The position numbers were made by a program, and so were the translations under genes. A stretch of 7,225 bases of DNA, from assembly GCA_031370825.1 (NCBI GenBank), contig JANMRB010000166.1:1-7225 (forward strand), in the 5' to 3' direction. Within the stretch, counting starts at the first letter, position 1; every line of letters starts with the position of its first letter. A model generated the notes under the pieces. It worked only from the letters and a program-made list of their open reading frames with translations. It was not told where the DNA came from and ran no database searches. The DNA comes from JAENVT01 sp031370825. GTDB taxonomy: Bacteria; Actinomycetota; Acidimicrobiia; Acidimicrobiales; Ilumatobacteraceae. Of the stretch, positions 1 through 5,895 are shown in pieces.

Positions 1-12
1 GAAAGGGTTGTC

Positions 13-792
13 ATGTTCAAAAAGCCACTAGGCCTACTCGGGATCTTCTTGGTCCTTGTCGGAATCGGTTACTTCGTAGGCGCAGGCGTCGCCTACAGCA
101 AGGTGCAGGGTGGCTACGGTTCACTCCAGGCCTTCAGCGAGGCCCAGAACGTCAAGCTCAGCTACAACGAGCAGGGCCAACTCGTCGACCGCGGCGAAGT
201 CGCAGGTGCACAGGCGATCATGTCGCTGCTCAAGGACGACTGGAAGTTCCCGGTTGTCCAGTCTGATCTCGATCCCAAGGATGCGCTCGTCAACACCGCA
301 ACAGAGTTCATGTACCAGATGGCGACGATCTCTTATCACACCCTGAGCGGCACCCAGACCGTGACGCTGACAGAGGCCAAGCTGACAGGTGACGACGGCA
401 AGGTTGCCACCGAGTACGACTGCAACGGCAAGATGGTTGCGGTTCCGACCCCCTTCCCTGCCGATGGCGTCACCTGCGACTTCAAGGTCGACGGCCGTTA
501 CTGGACCGGCTTCGACCGCTCGATTCCTGTGCAGGCCCAGGCTCGTGACATGGCCTGGAGCGGCACCGCTCACGCACTCGTCGCCGAGCTCGGTGTCGGT
601 GCGGCGACGCACAGCACCCTGCAGCTTGGCCTCGGCGTCGCAGCATTGCTCGCCGGTCTCGGCGTGGTCTGCACAGTCATGGGCGTCGCGTTCATCTGGG
701 ACACCCGGAGGAAGGGAAAGGTCAGCGTCCCGGACACCATTCCGGAGTCGCTGCTCAGGGACACTCCCGGCAAGACGGCGGAGACCGTCTGA
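13..792 (+). CDS. Membrane-anchored protein of unknown function with external domain
   Basis: I do not recognise the family with confidence. The 259-residue product has a hydrophobic segment at about residues 6-28 just after a Lys-Lys pair, an extended polar region (about 30-200), a second hydrophobic segment at about 204-229, and a basic C-terminal tail beginning TRRKGK. By the positive-inside rule both termini should be cytoplasmic and the central domain outside the membrane. That domain has two cysteines (C137 and C155), which could form a disulphide, and aromatic motifs such as WKFPVV and GRYWTGFD. The ATG is preceded by GAAAGG at 1-6, a plausible ribosome-binding site with a 6-nt spacer. 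Codons favour C or G in third position, more strongly than in the next gene, which may mean good expression. A hairpin follows the stop, so the gene probably ends its transcription unit. That this is a real gene is quite sure; its function is unknown. Confidence 0.85.
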   Translation: MFKKPLGLLGIFLVLVGIGYFVGAGVAYSKVQGGYGSLQAFSEAQNVKLSYNEQGQLVDRGEVAGAQAIMSLLKDDWKFPVVQSDLDPKDALVNTATEFMYQMATISYHTLSGTQTVTLTEAKLTGDDGKVATEYDCNGKMVAVPTPFPADGVTCDFKVDGRYWTGFDRSIPVQAQARDMAWSGTAHALVAELGVGAATHSTLQLGLGVAALLAGLGVVCTVMGVAFIWDTRRKGKVSVPDTIPESLLRDTPGKTAETV

Positions 793-831
793 CACCTACA
801 GATCGAGTCCGATGAGATCGAACTCGACAAA

Positions 832-863
832 CCAAATGGGCCTCCCTCCGGGGGCCCATTTGG
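832..863 (+). terminator. Strong hairpin after the first gene, probable terminator
   Basis: CCAAATGGGCC at 832-842 pairs perfectly with GGCCCATTTGG at 853-863, an 11-bp stem around a 10-nt loop that can itself fold through CCC/GGG. It starts 40 bp after the stop of the upstream gene. No T-run follows on the plus strand, so it is not a textbook intrinsic terminator, but T-poor hairpins of this kind are common behind actinobacterial genes. A smaller stem, TCGAGT (803-808) with ACTCGA (822-827), lies just upstream. An RNA-processing or mRNA-stabilising 3' hairpin is the alternative. Confidence 0.65.
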
Positions 864-938
864 CGTTGGGGCCTGACACCGCGAACCAGCACGGTCCCCT
901 CGGGATTGTTGCCAGAAATGTCGACGACCAGGTCGGGC

Positions 939-978
939 GTGAGTCAATTGTTGCATCGCCCTGAAACAACCGACTCAC
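939..978. repeat. Interrupted inverted repeat in the intergenic region before the MFS gene
   Basis: GTGAGTC (939-945) pairs with GACTCAC (972-978), and inside it TTGTT (948-952) pairs with AACAA (965-969). The two stems are separated by a symmetrical 2x2 mismatch (AA opposite CC), with a 12-nt loop between 953 and 964. In total 12 of 14 arm positions pair. The element lies 87 bp before the transporter start and about 75 bp after the terminator-like hairpin. No T-run follows on either strand. It could be a dyad operator for an unseen regulator, a structured 5' leader if transcription starts upstream, or a second terminator. The rest of 864-1065 shows no convincing gene. Confidence 0.55.
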
Positions 979-1065
979 AGTGGCTTCGCCAATCGGACGT
1001 GGTGGTTGGGTGCCAGCGAGCCGTCGTAGGGCCGAGGCCTAGTTGCGATCTGAGAGGATGGGGAT

Positions 1066-2310
1066 GTGACTGACGGTTCTCTTTGGAGGAACCGTGATTT
1101 TCGTCTCGTGCTCGGTGGCAGCCTGATCAACAACATTGGCGATTGGCTGCTGACCTTGGCGTTGCCGATCTTCGTCTTCACTGAATCGGGTTCCGGGCGA
1201 AACGCCGCGGCGGTGTTCCTAGTCGAATTGATCGTCGGAGTGCTTCTTGGACCGTACGGTGGCAGCCTCGCGGATCGTTGGGACCTGCGGCGCACGATCA
1301 TCGCAACCAACTTGTTGCAGGCCGTCACTTTGCTGCCGTTGTTGGCGGTGCATCGCGATCGGTTGTGGCCGGCGTTCGTGGTCGCCGGGATGCAGGCCGT
1401 GATCCAGCAGGTCAATGATCCGGCTTCGTTTGCAATCGTTCCACGAGTGGTCTCCGAGTCGCAACTGGTTCAAGCCAATGCTGCGAACTCGACCGCTTCG
1501 TCCCTGGCAAGACTGGTGGGTGCACCGCTCGGAGGTATCGCTGTTGGTCTCGGAGGTCTCGCGACGGTCGCGCTGATCGACGCGGTGTCGTTCATCGCGG
1601 TGGCCATCGCGACGATGTTCGTGCGCACGCCGACGTCGAGCCTTGTTACCGGAACGCCATCCGACGAGGATCACCAGTCGAGCGTCGCGGCGGGTTGGAG
1701 AGAGATCCGTGGCCAGCCCGCTCTCGTTGGTTTCCTCGTCGTGGAGGCGCTGGCTCGCGTGGCATTTGCGATGTTCCCGGTGCTGTTCATCAAGTTCGTG
1801 GTCGCCGAGTTGCACGGCGGTGGGGCAGCGATTGGCATCATCCGCGGTTGCGCAGCGTTCGGCGGGTTCGCCGCATCGCTGCTGGTCATCCGCGTAGGCA
1901 AGCGAACTCAGCCGGAGAAACTGATGATGTGGGGGTACTTGAGCTTCGCTGTCGTGGCAGCGCTGTTCATCAATGCCCCGTTGGTGACGCGAGCGATCTG
2001 GTTGTACTTGGTCCTGTTCGCACTATCGGGCCTGCCCAACGCCACATCGCAAATCGGCACGGCAGCAACAGCACAACATCTCTGTCCGCCGGAGGTCCTC
2101 GGACGGCTGAGCGGAATCGCGTCTGCCACCGGCGCGATGGGCGCAGCCATTGGAACGATCGGTGCCGGTCTACTCGTCGACCACCTCCCGATCATCCCGC
2201 TGTTCAATGCCCAGGCCTTCGTCTACCTCCTGTGCGGCATCGCCACATACTGGCTGATCATTCGACCAACATCAGTGGTAGCCACCGGTTTGCCAGACCT
2301 TGTGACGTGA
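1066..2310 (+). CDS. MFS transporter, DHA3/macrolide-efflux-like
   Basis: This 414-residue major facilitator superfamily permease should lie in the cytoplasmic membrane with about 12 helices and export a small molecule by proton antiport; the substrate cannot be read from sequence. The cytoplasmic loop-2/3 signature is present as GGSLADRWDLRR (residues 65-76). The stretch NDPASFAIVPRVV (117-129), followed by QANAANSTASSLARLVGAPLG, is typical of the DHA3/MefA-like branch, where this region reads roughly P-x-x-x-A-x-x-P and then A-N-x near helix 5. A central hydrophilic loop (about 187-218) divides the two six-helix halves. Length is normal for the family. Translation starts at GTG 1066; GAGAGG at 1052-1057 gives a reasonable ribosome-binding site with an 8-nt spacer. 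The stop at 2308-2310 overlaps the GTG of a broken methyltransferase gene, so the two were once probably one operon. No regulator gene adjoins. Confidence 0.9.
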   Translation: MTDGSLWRNRDFRLVLGGSLINNIGDWLLTLALPIFVFTESGSGRNAAAVFLVELIVGVLLGPYGGSLADRWDLRRTIIATNLLQAVTLLPLLAVHRDRLWPAFVVAGMQAVIQQVNDPASFAIVPRVVSESQLVQANAANSTASSLARLVGAPLGGIAVGLGGLATVALIDAVSFIAVAIATMFVRTPTSSLVTGTPSDEDHQSSVAAGWREIRGQPALVGFLVVEALARVAFAMFPVLFIKFVVAELHGGGAAIGIIRGCAAFGGFAASLLVIRVGKRTQPEKLMMWGYLSFAVVAALFINAPLVTRAIWLYLVLFALSGLPNATSQIGTAATAQHLCPPEVLGRLSGIASATGAMGAAIGTIGAGLLVDHLPIIPLFNAQAFVYLLCGIATYWLIIRPTSVVATGLPDLVT

Positions 2311-2536
2311 CAGAACACCCCCGCGATCCCGTGTCCGACCCAATCTTCGACGACCCGCGACTTGCGCAGGTCTACGACCCGCTGGACCCGGACCGTAGTG
2401 ATCTGGAGGTGTACGTCGACCTGGTCAGCGAGTTGGGTGCAACTTCGGTGCTCGACGTCGGCTGCGGTACAGGGCCGGGCCTGAGCTTGTCTTTGTCAGC
2501 CGTCGCGGTCCCCGGAAAAGCTCACCCGGGAACTGA
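2307..2536 (+). pseudogene. Internally deleted class I SAM-dependent methyltransferase
   Basis: Starting at GTG 2307 (overlapping the transporter stop as GTGA) or at GTG 2331, the frame reads SDPIFDDPRLAQVYD, then LDPDRSDLEVYVDLVSELG, then VLDVGCGTG (residues 48-56). This is the N-terminus of a common actinobacterial methyltransferase family, ending in motif I, the glycine-rich SAM-binding loop. Homologues, as I recall them, run to about 250 residues, but here similarity stops at about 2474. From 2477, in a different frame, the sequence encodes GPELVFVSRRGPRK and stops at TGA 2534-2536; this resembles the family's usual C-terminal strand (roughly PGKEFVFIARRP). So about 170-190 codons are missing from the middle, and the product cannot fold as a methyltransferase. 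The joint carries a tandem GGGCC (2472-2481); with one copy the two ends would be in frame. Read straight through, the first frame continues to a stop at 2700-2702, inside the next gene. The N-terminal assignment is strong; the C-terminal remnant is moderately supported. Confidence 0.8.
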
Positions 2537-2577
2537 TCTACGCTGCCCTCGCTTCCTGATTCAGAACGAGGTAACAA

Positions 2578-2958
2578 ATGTCCGAGACCATGACCACCAC
2601 CTACGTAACCGATCTCGACGAGATCACCAAAGTGATGCAGGCCTACATCGACGGTGCGCGAACCGGCAGCGGCGCGGCGATGAAGCCCGCGTTCCACGAT
2701 GACGCCACGATCTGTGGCTACGTCGGTCCCGACCTTTTCAACGGCCCGATTCAGGGTCTCTTCGACTGGAACGACGGCAATGGCCCTGCGAAGGACATCG
2801 AGACCCGCTTCACCAGCATCGACGTGGTCGGAACCGCTGCAAGCGTGCGGTTGGACATCGACGACTGGACGGGTCACCGCTTCACCGATTTCTTCAATCT
2901 CGTGAAGATCGATGACCAGTGGAAGATCCTCAGCAAGGTCTTCTACTTGCACCCCTGA
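2578..2958 (+). CDS. Putative lumazine-binding / NTF2-like family protein
   Basis: This 126-residue protein fits the putative lumazine-binding family (Lumazine_bd_2) within the NTF2/SnoaL-like cone fold. It shows an N-terminal helix, EITKVMQAYIDGARTG (about 15-30), then AFHDDATICGYV, a central variable region, a SVRLDIDDWTG strand, and the closing pair of strands FTDFFNLVKIDDQWKILSKVF (about 102-122). The D-F-F-x-L-x-x-I-x-x-x-W-K-I pattern is characteristic. Members are small, usually cytoplasmic, and mostly of unproven function; the lumazine-binding name is not an experimental statement for this protein. GAGG at 2568-2571, 6 nt before ATG 2578, makes a good ribosome-binding site and supports this start over the ATG at 2590. 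It begins 42 bp after the remnant methyltransferase stop and 6 bp before the next gene, so it heads a tight cluster. No signal peptide is visible. Confidence 0.85.
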   Translation: MSETMTTTYVTDLDEITKVMQAYIDGARTGSGAAMKPAFHDDATICGYVGPDLFNGPIQGLFDWNDGNGPAKDIETRFTSIDVVGTAASVRLDIDDWTGHRFTDFFNLVKIDDQWKILSKVFYLHP

Positions 2959-2964
2959 CCGTCG

Positions 2965-3564
2965 ATGGCAGAAGCCAGACTGCCCCGTTGGACGGCGAAC
3001 GTCGCGTCGTCGAAGCTATGGGTGCGCGGCCTCGCTGTCCTCGGCGTCGTGCTACTGACGCTTGCTTGGACCGGAGCCCTTGCGTTGCTCAGCGATATTC
3101 CGTCGGGTTACGGCGCGGCTCAATCGAGGGACCAGCCATGGTTGAAGGCGCACGCTGCTTTGTGGTCACTGTTGAGGCAGGGCACCACCCGAGATCTGTT
3201 GCGGTTCATACCCGGCTATCTCGTGTTCGGAGTCCTGTTGGTCGGCTGCGTGGGTCTGGCGCGCCGGGGCGGCGAACCCGGCTTCAGTTCCCGTGATGAT
3301 CGAGGCCCGGTTCTCGTCGCGCTGGCCGCGTTGGTCATTGGTGCCGTTGCCGATGTCGTCGAGACCCTGTTGTTCCGACATTCGCTCACGCGGCTGATCG
3401 CCACGTCGGGCGGCGCGGACGTGGCGACGTTGACGTCGATCACGTGGGTGATGACGGCCGTGAAATGGACAGCGCTCTCAGCTTTCTTCGTGGCGCTCGT
3501 CGTGGTGATGCTGCGTCGGCCACCGCCCGACCAGCTCGCTCAGTTCGCGGCGCCAGTAGCGTGA
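2965..3564 (+). CDS. Four-helix integral membrane protein, function unknown
   Basis: The 199-residue product has four clear hydrophobic segments at about 22-43, 82-99, 114-134 and 165-183, with a basic N-terminus and an Arg-Arg-Pro-rich C-terminal tail. The loop between the first two helices (about 44-80) is long and polar. The third helix runs into ADVVETLLFR, which places Asp130 and Glu133 in or near the membrane; similar D-x-x-E patterns occur in other uncharacterised actinobacterial membrane proteins. I do not recognise a named family. ATG 2965 lies 6 bp after the preceding stop and has no clear Shine-Dalgarno sequence, so translation may depend on coupling to the upstream gene. The following GPP34 gene begins 6 bp after its stop. 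Codon use resembles the neighbours. The gene call is sound; the function is open. Confidence 0.8.
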   Translation: MAEARLPRWTANVASSKLWVRGLAVLGVVLLTLAWTGALALLSDIPSGYGAAQSRDQPWLKAHAALWSLLRQGTTRDLLRFIPGYLVFGVLLVGCVGLARRGGEPGFSSRDDRGPVLVALAALVIGAVADVVETLLFRHSLTRLIATSGGADVATLTSITWVMTAVKWTALSAFFVALVVVMLRRPPPDQLAQFAAPVA

Positions 3565-3570
3565 CTACCA

Positions 3571-4242
3571 ATGAACCTCGCCGAGGAACTGGCTCTCGTG
3601 GCCATCAACCCTTCCTCCGGCCGTCATGGTCTTGGTCTGCGAAGTGAGCTGAACGCATGCCTCGCCGGCCTTCTGGTCGCTGAACTGTTGCTCGACGGTG
3701 TCGTCGAAATGAGCGGCAAGGCGGACCGCGTGGTCGTGACCGGCAAGGCCGAACCGAAGACGAAGCTGCTGGCAGCGGCCACCGCGGTGGTCATCGACCG
3801 AGGACCAAAGGTCAAAGCCATCCTGTCGCACATGGACAGAGGCCTCTCGCGTCGACTCGGTCGCGGCACGTGGGACGCCGTCGTGTCCGACTTGGTGGAC
3901 GCGGGCGTCTTGGCCGCAACGCGCCGTGGCGTCCGCCACCGCAACGACGTGCTCCAACCATTTGTGTGCGACGCCACGGTCGCGGCGCTGCGTGTTGCAG
4001 TCGTCGGAGACTCCGCACTTGATCCGCGGATCGCCGCGTTGCTCTCGATGGCGGGCCCCGCGCACCTGCTCGAGGTCGTAGCTCCAGACAAGCCGACGCG
4101 TCGCCACGCTCGTGACCGCATTGACAATGCGCTCGACGGGACACCGCTCGAACCGTTGGGCAAGATCGTTCGCCGCCTCATCTCCGATGCCACCTCTGCG
4201 GCGGCCGGAAGCGTCGCAGCATCTGTCGCCGCTACAGGCTGA
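3571..4242 (+). CDS. GPP34 (GOLPH3/Vps74-like) family phosphoprotein
   Basis: This 223-residue protein matches the GPP34 family, named after eukaryotic Golgi phosphoprotein 3 and abundant, without known function, in Actinobacteria. In order it shows the N-terminal LAEELALVAIN (3-13), a short turn (SSGRHG), the hydrophobic helix SELNACLAGLLVAELLLDGVVEM (about 25-47), a basic central helix region (SHMDRGLSRRLGRGTWDAVVSDLVDAGVL), the VRHRNDVLQPF segment (121-131), and the conserved LDPRIAALLSMAG helix (150-162). Length is typical. In eukaryotes the family binds phosphatidylinositol-4-phosphate and membrane-protein tails; whether bacterial members do so is unknown, though peripheral membrane association is plausible. 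ATG 3571 follows the preceding stop by 6 bp with no strong ribosome-binding site, again suggesting coupling. The Ala/Ser-rich last 15 residues look unstructured. Pairing with a four-helix membrane gene may mean the two work at the membrane together, which is inference. Confidence 0.85.
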   Translation: MNLAEELALVAINPSSGRHGLGLRSELNACLAGLLVAELLLDGVVEMSGKADRVVVTGKAEPKTKLLAAATAVVIDRGPKVKAILSHMDRGLSRRLGRGTWDAVVSDLVDAGVLAATRRGVRHRNDVLQPFVCDATVAALRVAVVGDSALDPRIAALLSMAGPAHLLEVVAPDKPTRRHARDRIDNALDGTPLEPLGKIVRRLISDATSAAAGSVAASVAATG

Positions 4243-4266
4243 GGTCGGCCCGGGAAATCGGTTCGA

Positions 4267-4304
4267 CCGCGGCCCCATGTATGGTGGCGTGAGCAGGGCC
4301 GCGG
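4267..4304. repeat. GC-only inverted repeat between the GPP34 gene and the small membrane gene
   Basis: CCGCGGCCC (4267-4275) and GGGCCGCGG (4296-4304) are perfect reverse complements, forming a 9-bp all-GC stem around a 20-nt loop. Alternative pairings exist, such as GGCC (4297-4300) with GGCC (4304-4307), AGGGC (4295-4299) with GCCCT (4310-4314), and CGGT/ACCG around 4259-4269. The loop contains TATGGT (4280-4285), which resembles a -10 hexamer. The element starts 24 bp after one stop and ends 26 bp before the next start. It could terminate or attenuate transcription of the upstream cluster, or be a leader structure for the small gene that follows. There is no T-run. Confidence 0.5.
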
Positions 4305-4330
4305 GCCGTGCCCTACTTGTGGAGGCTGCA

Positions 4331-4612
4331 ATGACATCACGACGTCGGCTGCGAATGCGCATCGAGGTCGTCCTCGCCATCGTGTTCGCCGCGCTCGCCG
4401 TCGCGACGATCATCGATCCGCGTTGGATCGAGCAACTGTTCAAAGCCGATCCTGACAACGGAAGCGGTGATGCCGAGTGGGGGATCACGCTGGCGTTCGG
4501 TGTGGCCAGCGTCGTCGCATCGTTGCTCGCCGGGCGGGACTGGTGGCTGCTGTCAGGCCATCGCAACAGCGGACCGGCGTCCGCCGTCGACCGCGGTGCG
4601 CCAGTGGCGTGA
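4331..4612 (+). CDS. Small two-helix membrane protein, function unknown
   Basis: The product has 93 residues with hydrophobic helices at about 10-26 and 47-66, joined by a short acidic loop reading DPRWIEQLFKADPDNGSGDAEW. Short proteins of this type, with I-D-P-x-W-I-E followed by a DPDxGSGxxEW loop and an Arg-ended second helix, recur in actinobacterial genomes; no function is known to me. I chose ATG 4331 because GGAGG at 4321-4325 sits 5 nt before it, an excellent ribosome-binding site. The same frame stays open far upstream through the end of the GPP34 gene and includes GTG 4289, but those residues do not look like this family. The last 60 bp overlap, tail to tail, the 3' end of the minus-strand transporter, so the final 19 codons are read on both strands. 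Confidence 0.75.
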   Translation: MTSRRRLRMRIEVVLAIVFAALAVATIIDPRWIEQLFKADPDNGSGDAEWGITLAFGVASVVASLLAGRDWWLLSGHRNSGPASAVDRGAPVA

Positions 4613-5797
4613 CCGCAGCGTCAGCAGGCCGAAGCCGACGAGCAGCAGCACCGCCCCGACGCCGAAGGCCAGGTGCAGGTTGGTGGCATCGCCGATCGAT
4701 CCGATGAACAGCAGCCCGAGACCGTACGAGATTCCCATGGCGGCCTGCATGATCGACATCACACGACCTCGGCTGACCTCTGGTGCGTCGCGCTGGATGA
4801 TCGCTGATGAGGCGATGAAGAATCCTGCGCCGGACCCGCCGAGCAGTGCAGATCCCGCGATGACCCACACGACGTTCGGCGCGGCCGCGTAGAGGCCGAG
4901 CGCCAGCGCCAACATCACGATCAGACGGCCGATCAGCAACGACCGTGGATGGCGGTGAGCCAGCATCGTGACAGTGACGCCACCGATGATGGCGGCTGCG
5001 CCCTGGGCGGAGGCGACCGCTCCCGTCATGCCGGTGCCGCCGCCATATTCGGCGCGCAGGTAGATGGGGATGAGACCGATGAATGGCACGACCGTGAGGT
5101 TGTACAGGACCAGCAAGGCCACCCCATGGAAGCAGCCCGGCGTGGAGCGCAGGGTGCGCCATCCGCCCACCAACCGGTCGAAGATCGTGCCGTCGCTGCG
5201 CGTAGTGGGCCGGAAGGACCGCCGAACCAAAGACACCGCGACCGCCAGCACAACGAATGACGCCGCGTTGAACCCGATCGTCCAAGCCGGGCCCGCGAGC
5301 AAGACCAGCGCTGTGCCTAGCAGCGGGCCGATGATGCGGCCGCTGTTCCACGAATAGACACCCAGCGAGACCATGGCCATGAGCTCCTCGGGTGGCACGA
5401 GATCGGGCAGCATCGCTGCGTACGACGGGGCGCCGGTAGCCCCGGCGGCGCTTGCCAGAAGGATCAGGACGATGAGCACGGCCGGCTCGCGAACGCCAAC
5501 GCCGAGGGTCACCGCCAACGCGGTGGTGATCAGTGCTTGCACCATCAGCGCGGCGGCGAAGACCTTGCGCCGATCGAATCGATCCGCCAGCAGGCCGCCA
5601 ACAGGCGAAGCGATGCTTTGCGGTGCGAACGTGGCCAGGGCCACCAGTCCCGTCTGCACAGCAGAGCCGGTGTGAGCTGCGACGAGGCTGCCGACCACGA
5701 TGAGTTGGACCCAGGTTCCGATGTCGCTGACCACCGCTGCACTCCACAAAAGCCGCACCGCCCGGTGGCGTAGAGGCAGAAATGGGTGGTTGGTCAC
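4553..5797 (-). CDS. MFS transporter, MFS_3 (EntS-like) type
   Basis: This 414-residue major facilitator permease belongs to the branch that contains the enterobactin exporter EntS; the substrate here is unknown. It opens with a short basic N-terminus (PLRHRAVRLLW) and helix 1 carrying SDIGTWVQ (24-31), a family hallmark. Motif A is GGLLADRFDRRKV (67-79). MLPDLVPPEELMAM (129-142) and SWNSGRIIGPLLG (149-161) match the conserved helix-5 region, and DAPEVSRGRVMSIMQAAMGI corresponds to the family's second-half signature. About 12 helices are expected. The frame stays open upstream to 6151, but that extension lacks homology and runs across the divergent EVE gene, so I place the start at GTG 5797, where the MFS N-terminus begins. 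Only a weak GGGG precedes it; a possible promoter ends 11 bp upstream, so the leader would be very short. The stop lies inside the convergent small membrane gene. Confidence 0.88.
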   Translation of the reverse strand: MTNHPFLPLRHRAVRLLWSAAVVSDIGTWVQLIVVGSLVAAHTGSAVQTGLVALATFAPQSIASPVGGLLADRFDRRKVFAAALMVQALITTALAVTLGVGVREPAVLIVLILLASAAGATGAPSYAAMLPDLVPPEELMAMVSLGVYSWNSGRIIGPLLGTALVLLAGPAWTIGFNAASFVVLAVAVSLVRRSFRPTTRSDGTIFDRLVGGWRTLRSTPGCFHGVALLVLYNLTVVPFIGLIPIYLRAEYGGGTGMTGAVASAQGAAAIIGGVTVTMLAHRHPRSLLIGRLIVMLALALGLYAAAPNVVWVIAGSALLGGSGAGFFIASSAIIQRDAPEVSRGRVMSIMQAAMGISYGLGLLFIGSIGDATNLHLAFGVGAVLLLVGFGLLTLRSRHWRTAVDGGRRSAVAMA

Positions 5798-5808
5798 AAC
5801 AAGGCCCC

Positions 5809-5836
5809 AGGCTAACGATCGGCCGTCGCGCGTGAA
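5809..5836 (-). promoter_or_regulatory. Possible promoter of the minus-strand MFS gene
   Basis: On the minus strand TTCACG (5836-5831) and TAGCCT (5814-5809) are separated by 16 bp and resemble sigma-70-type -35 and -10 boxes. Transcription would begin a few bases before GTG 5797, giving a very short or absent leader. The match is partial and rests on inspection only. The 96-bp divergent region between the two start codons also holds two CGATCGG copies (5816-5822 and 5882-5888). Confidence 0.3.
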
Positions 5837-5864
5837 GGCCAGTTCGATGGGACATTCGGCACAT

Positions 5865-5895
5865 TTGGGCCCTCGCTGGAGCGATCGGGCAACAT
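5865..5895 (+). promoter_or_regulatory. Weak candidate promoter of the EVE-domain gene
   Basis: TTGGGC (5865-5870) and CAACAT (5890-5895), 19 bp apart, could be -35 and -10 elements. Transcription would then start near GTG 5903, making a leaderless message that begins with MSHWLMKSEP, which matches how EVE proteins usually start. The spacing is at the long limit and the boxes are poor, so this is only a suggestion. Confidence 0.2.

Noticed and set aside
864..938. A minus-strand stretch reading LVVDISGNNPEGTVLV that looks faintly coding
   Set aside because: A stop lies directly upstream, no start codon or ribosome-binding site fits, and it runs into the terminator hairpin. Chance or an untraceable remnant.
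2503..2559. A protein-like tail (PEKLTRELIYAALAS then stop at 2557-2559) in a third frame before the NTF2-like gene
   Set aside because: It could be the end of a second deleted gene, but the overlapping frame ending at 2536 fits the methyltransferase C-terminus better, and no start or upstream part exists for this one.
3565..4566. A 333-codon minus-strand frame opposite the GPP34 gene
   Set aside because: It lacks domain motifs, has an Arg/Ser/Ala-biased composition, and lies antisense to a recognisable GPP34 gene.
1066..5797. The two MFS transporters as a recent duplication, both 414 residues long
   Set aside because: Their sequences diverge outside shared superfamily motifs and belong to different branches; the equal length looks coincidental.
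5816..5888. Two CGATCGG copies in the divergent region as operator pair
   Set aside because: CGATCG is a frequent palindrome in high-GC genomes and the 66-bp spacing is not diagnostic, so I do not list it as a site.
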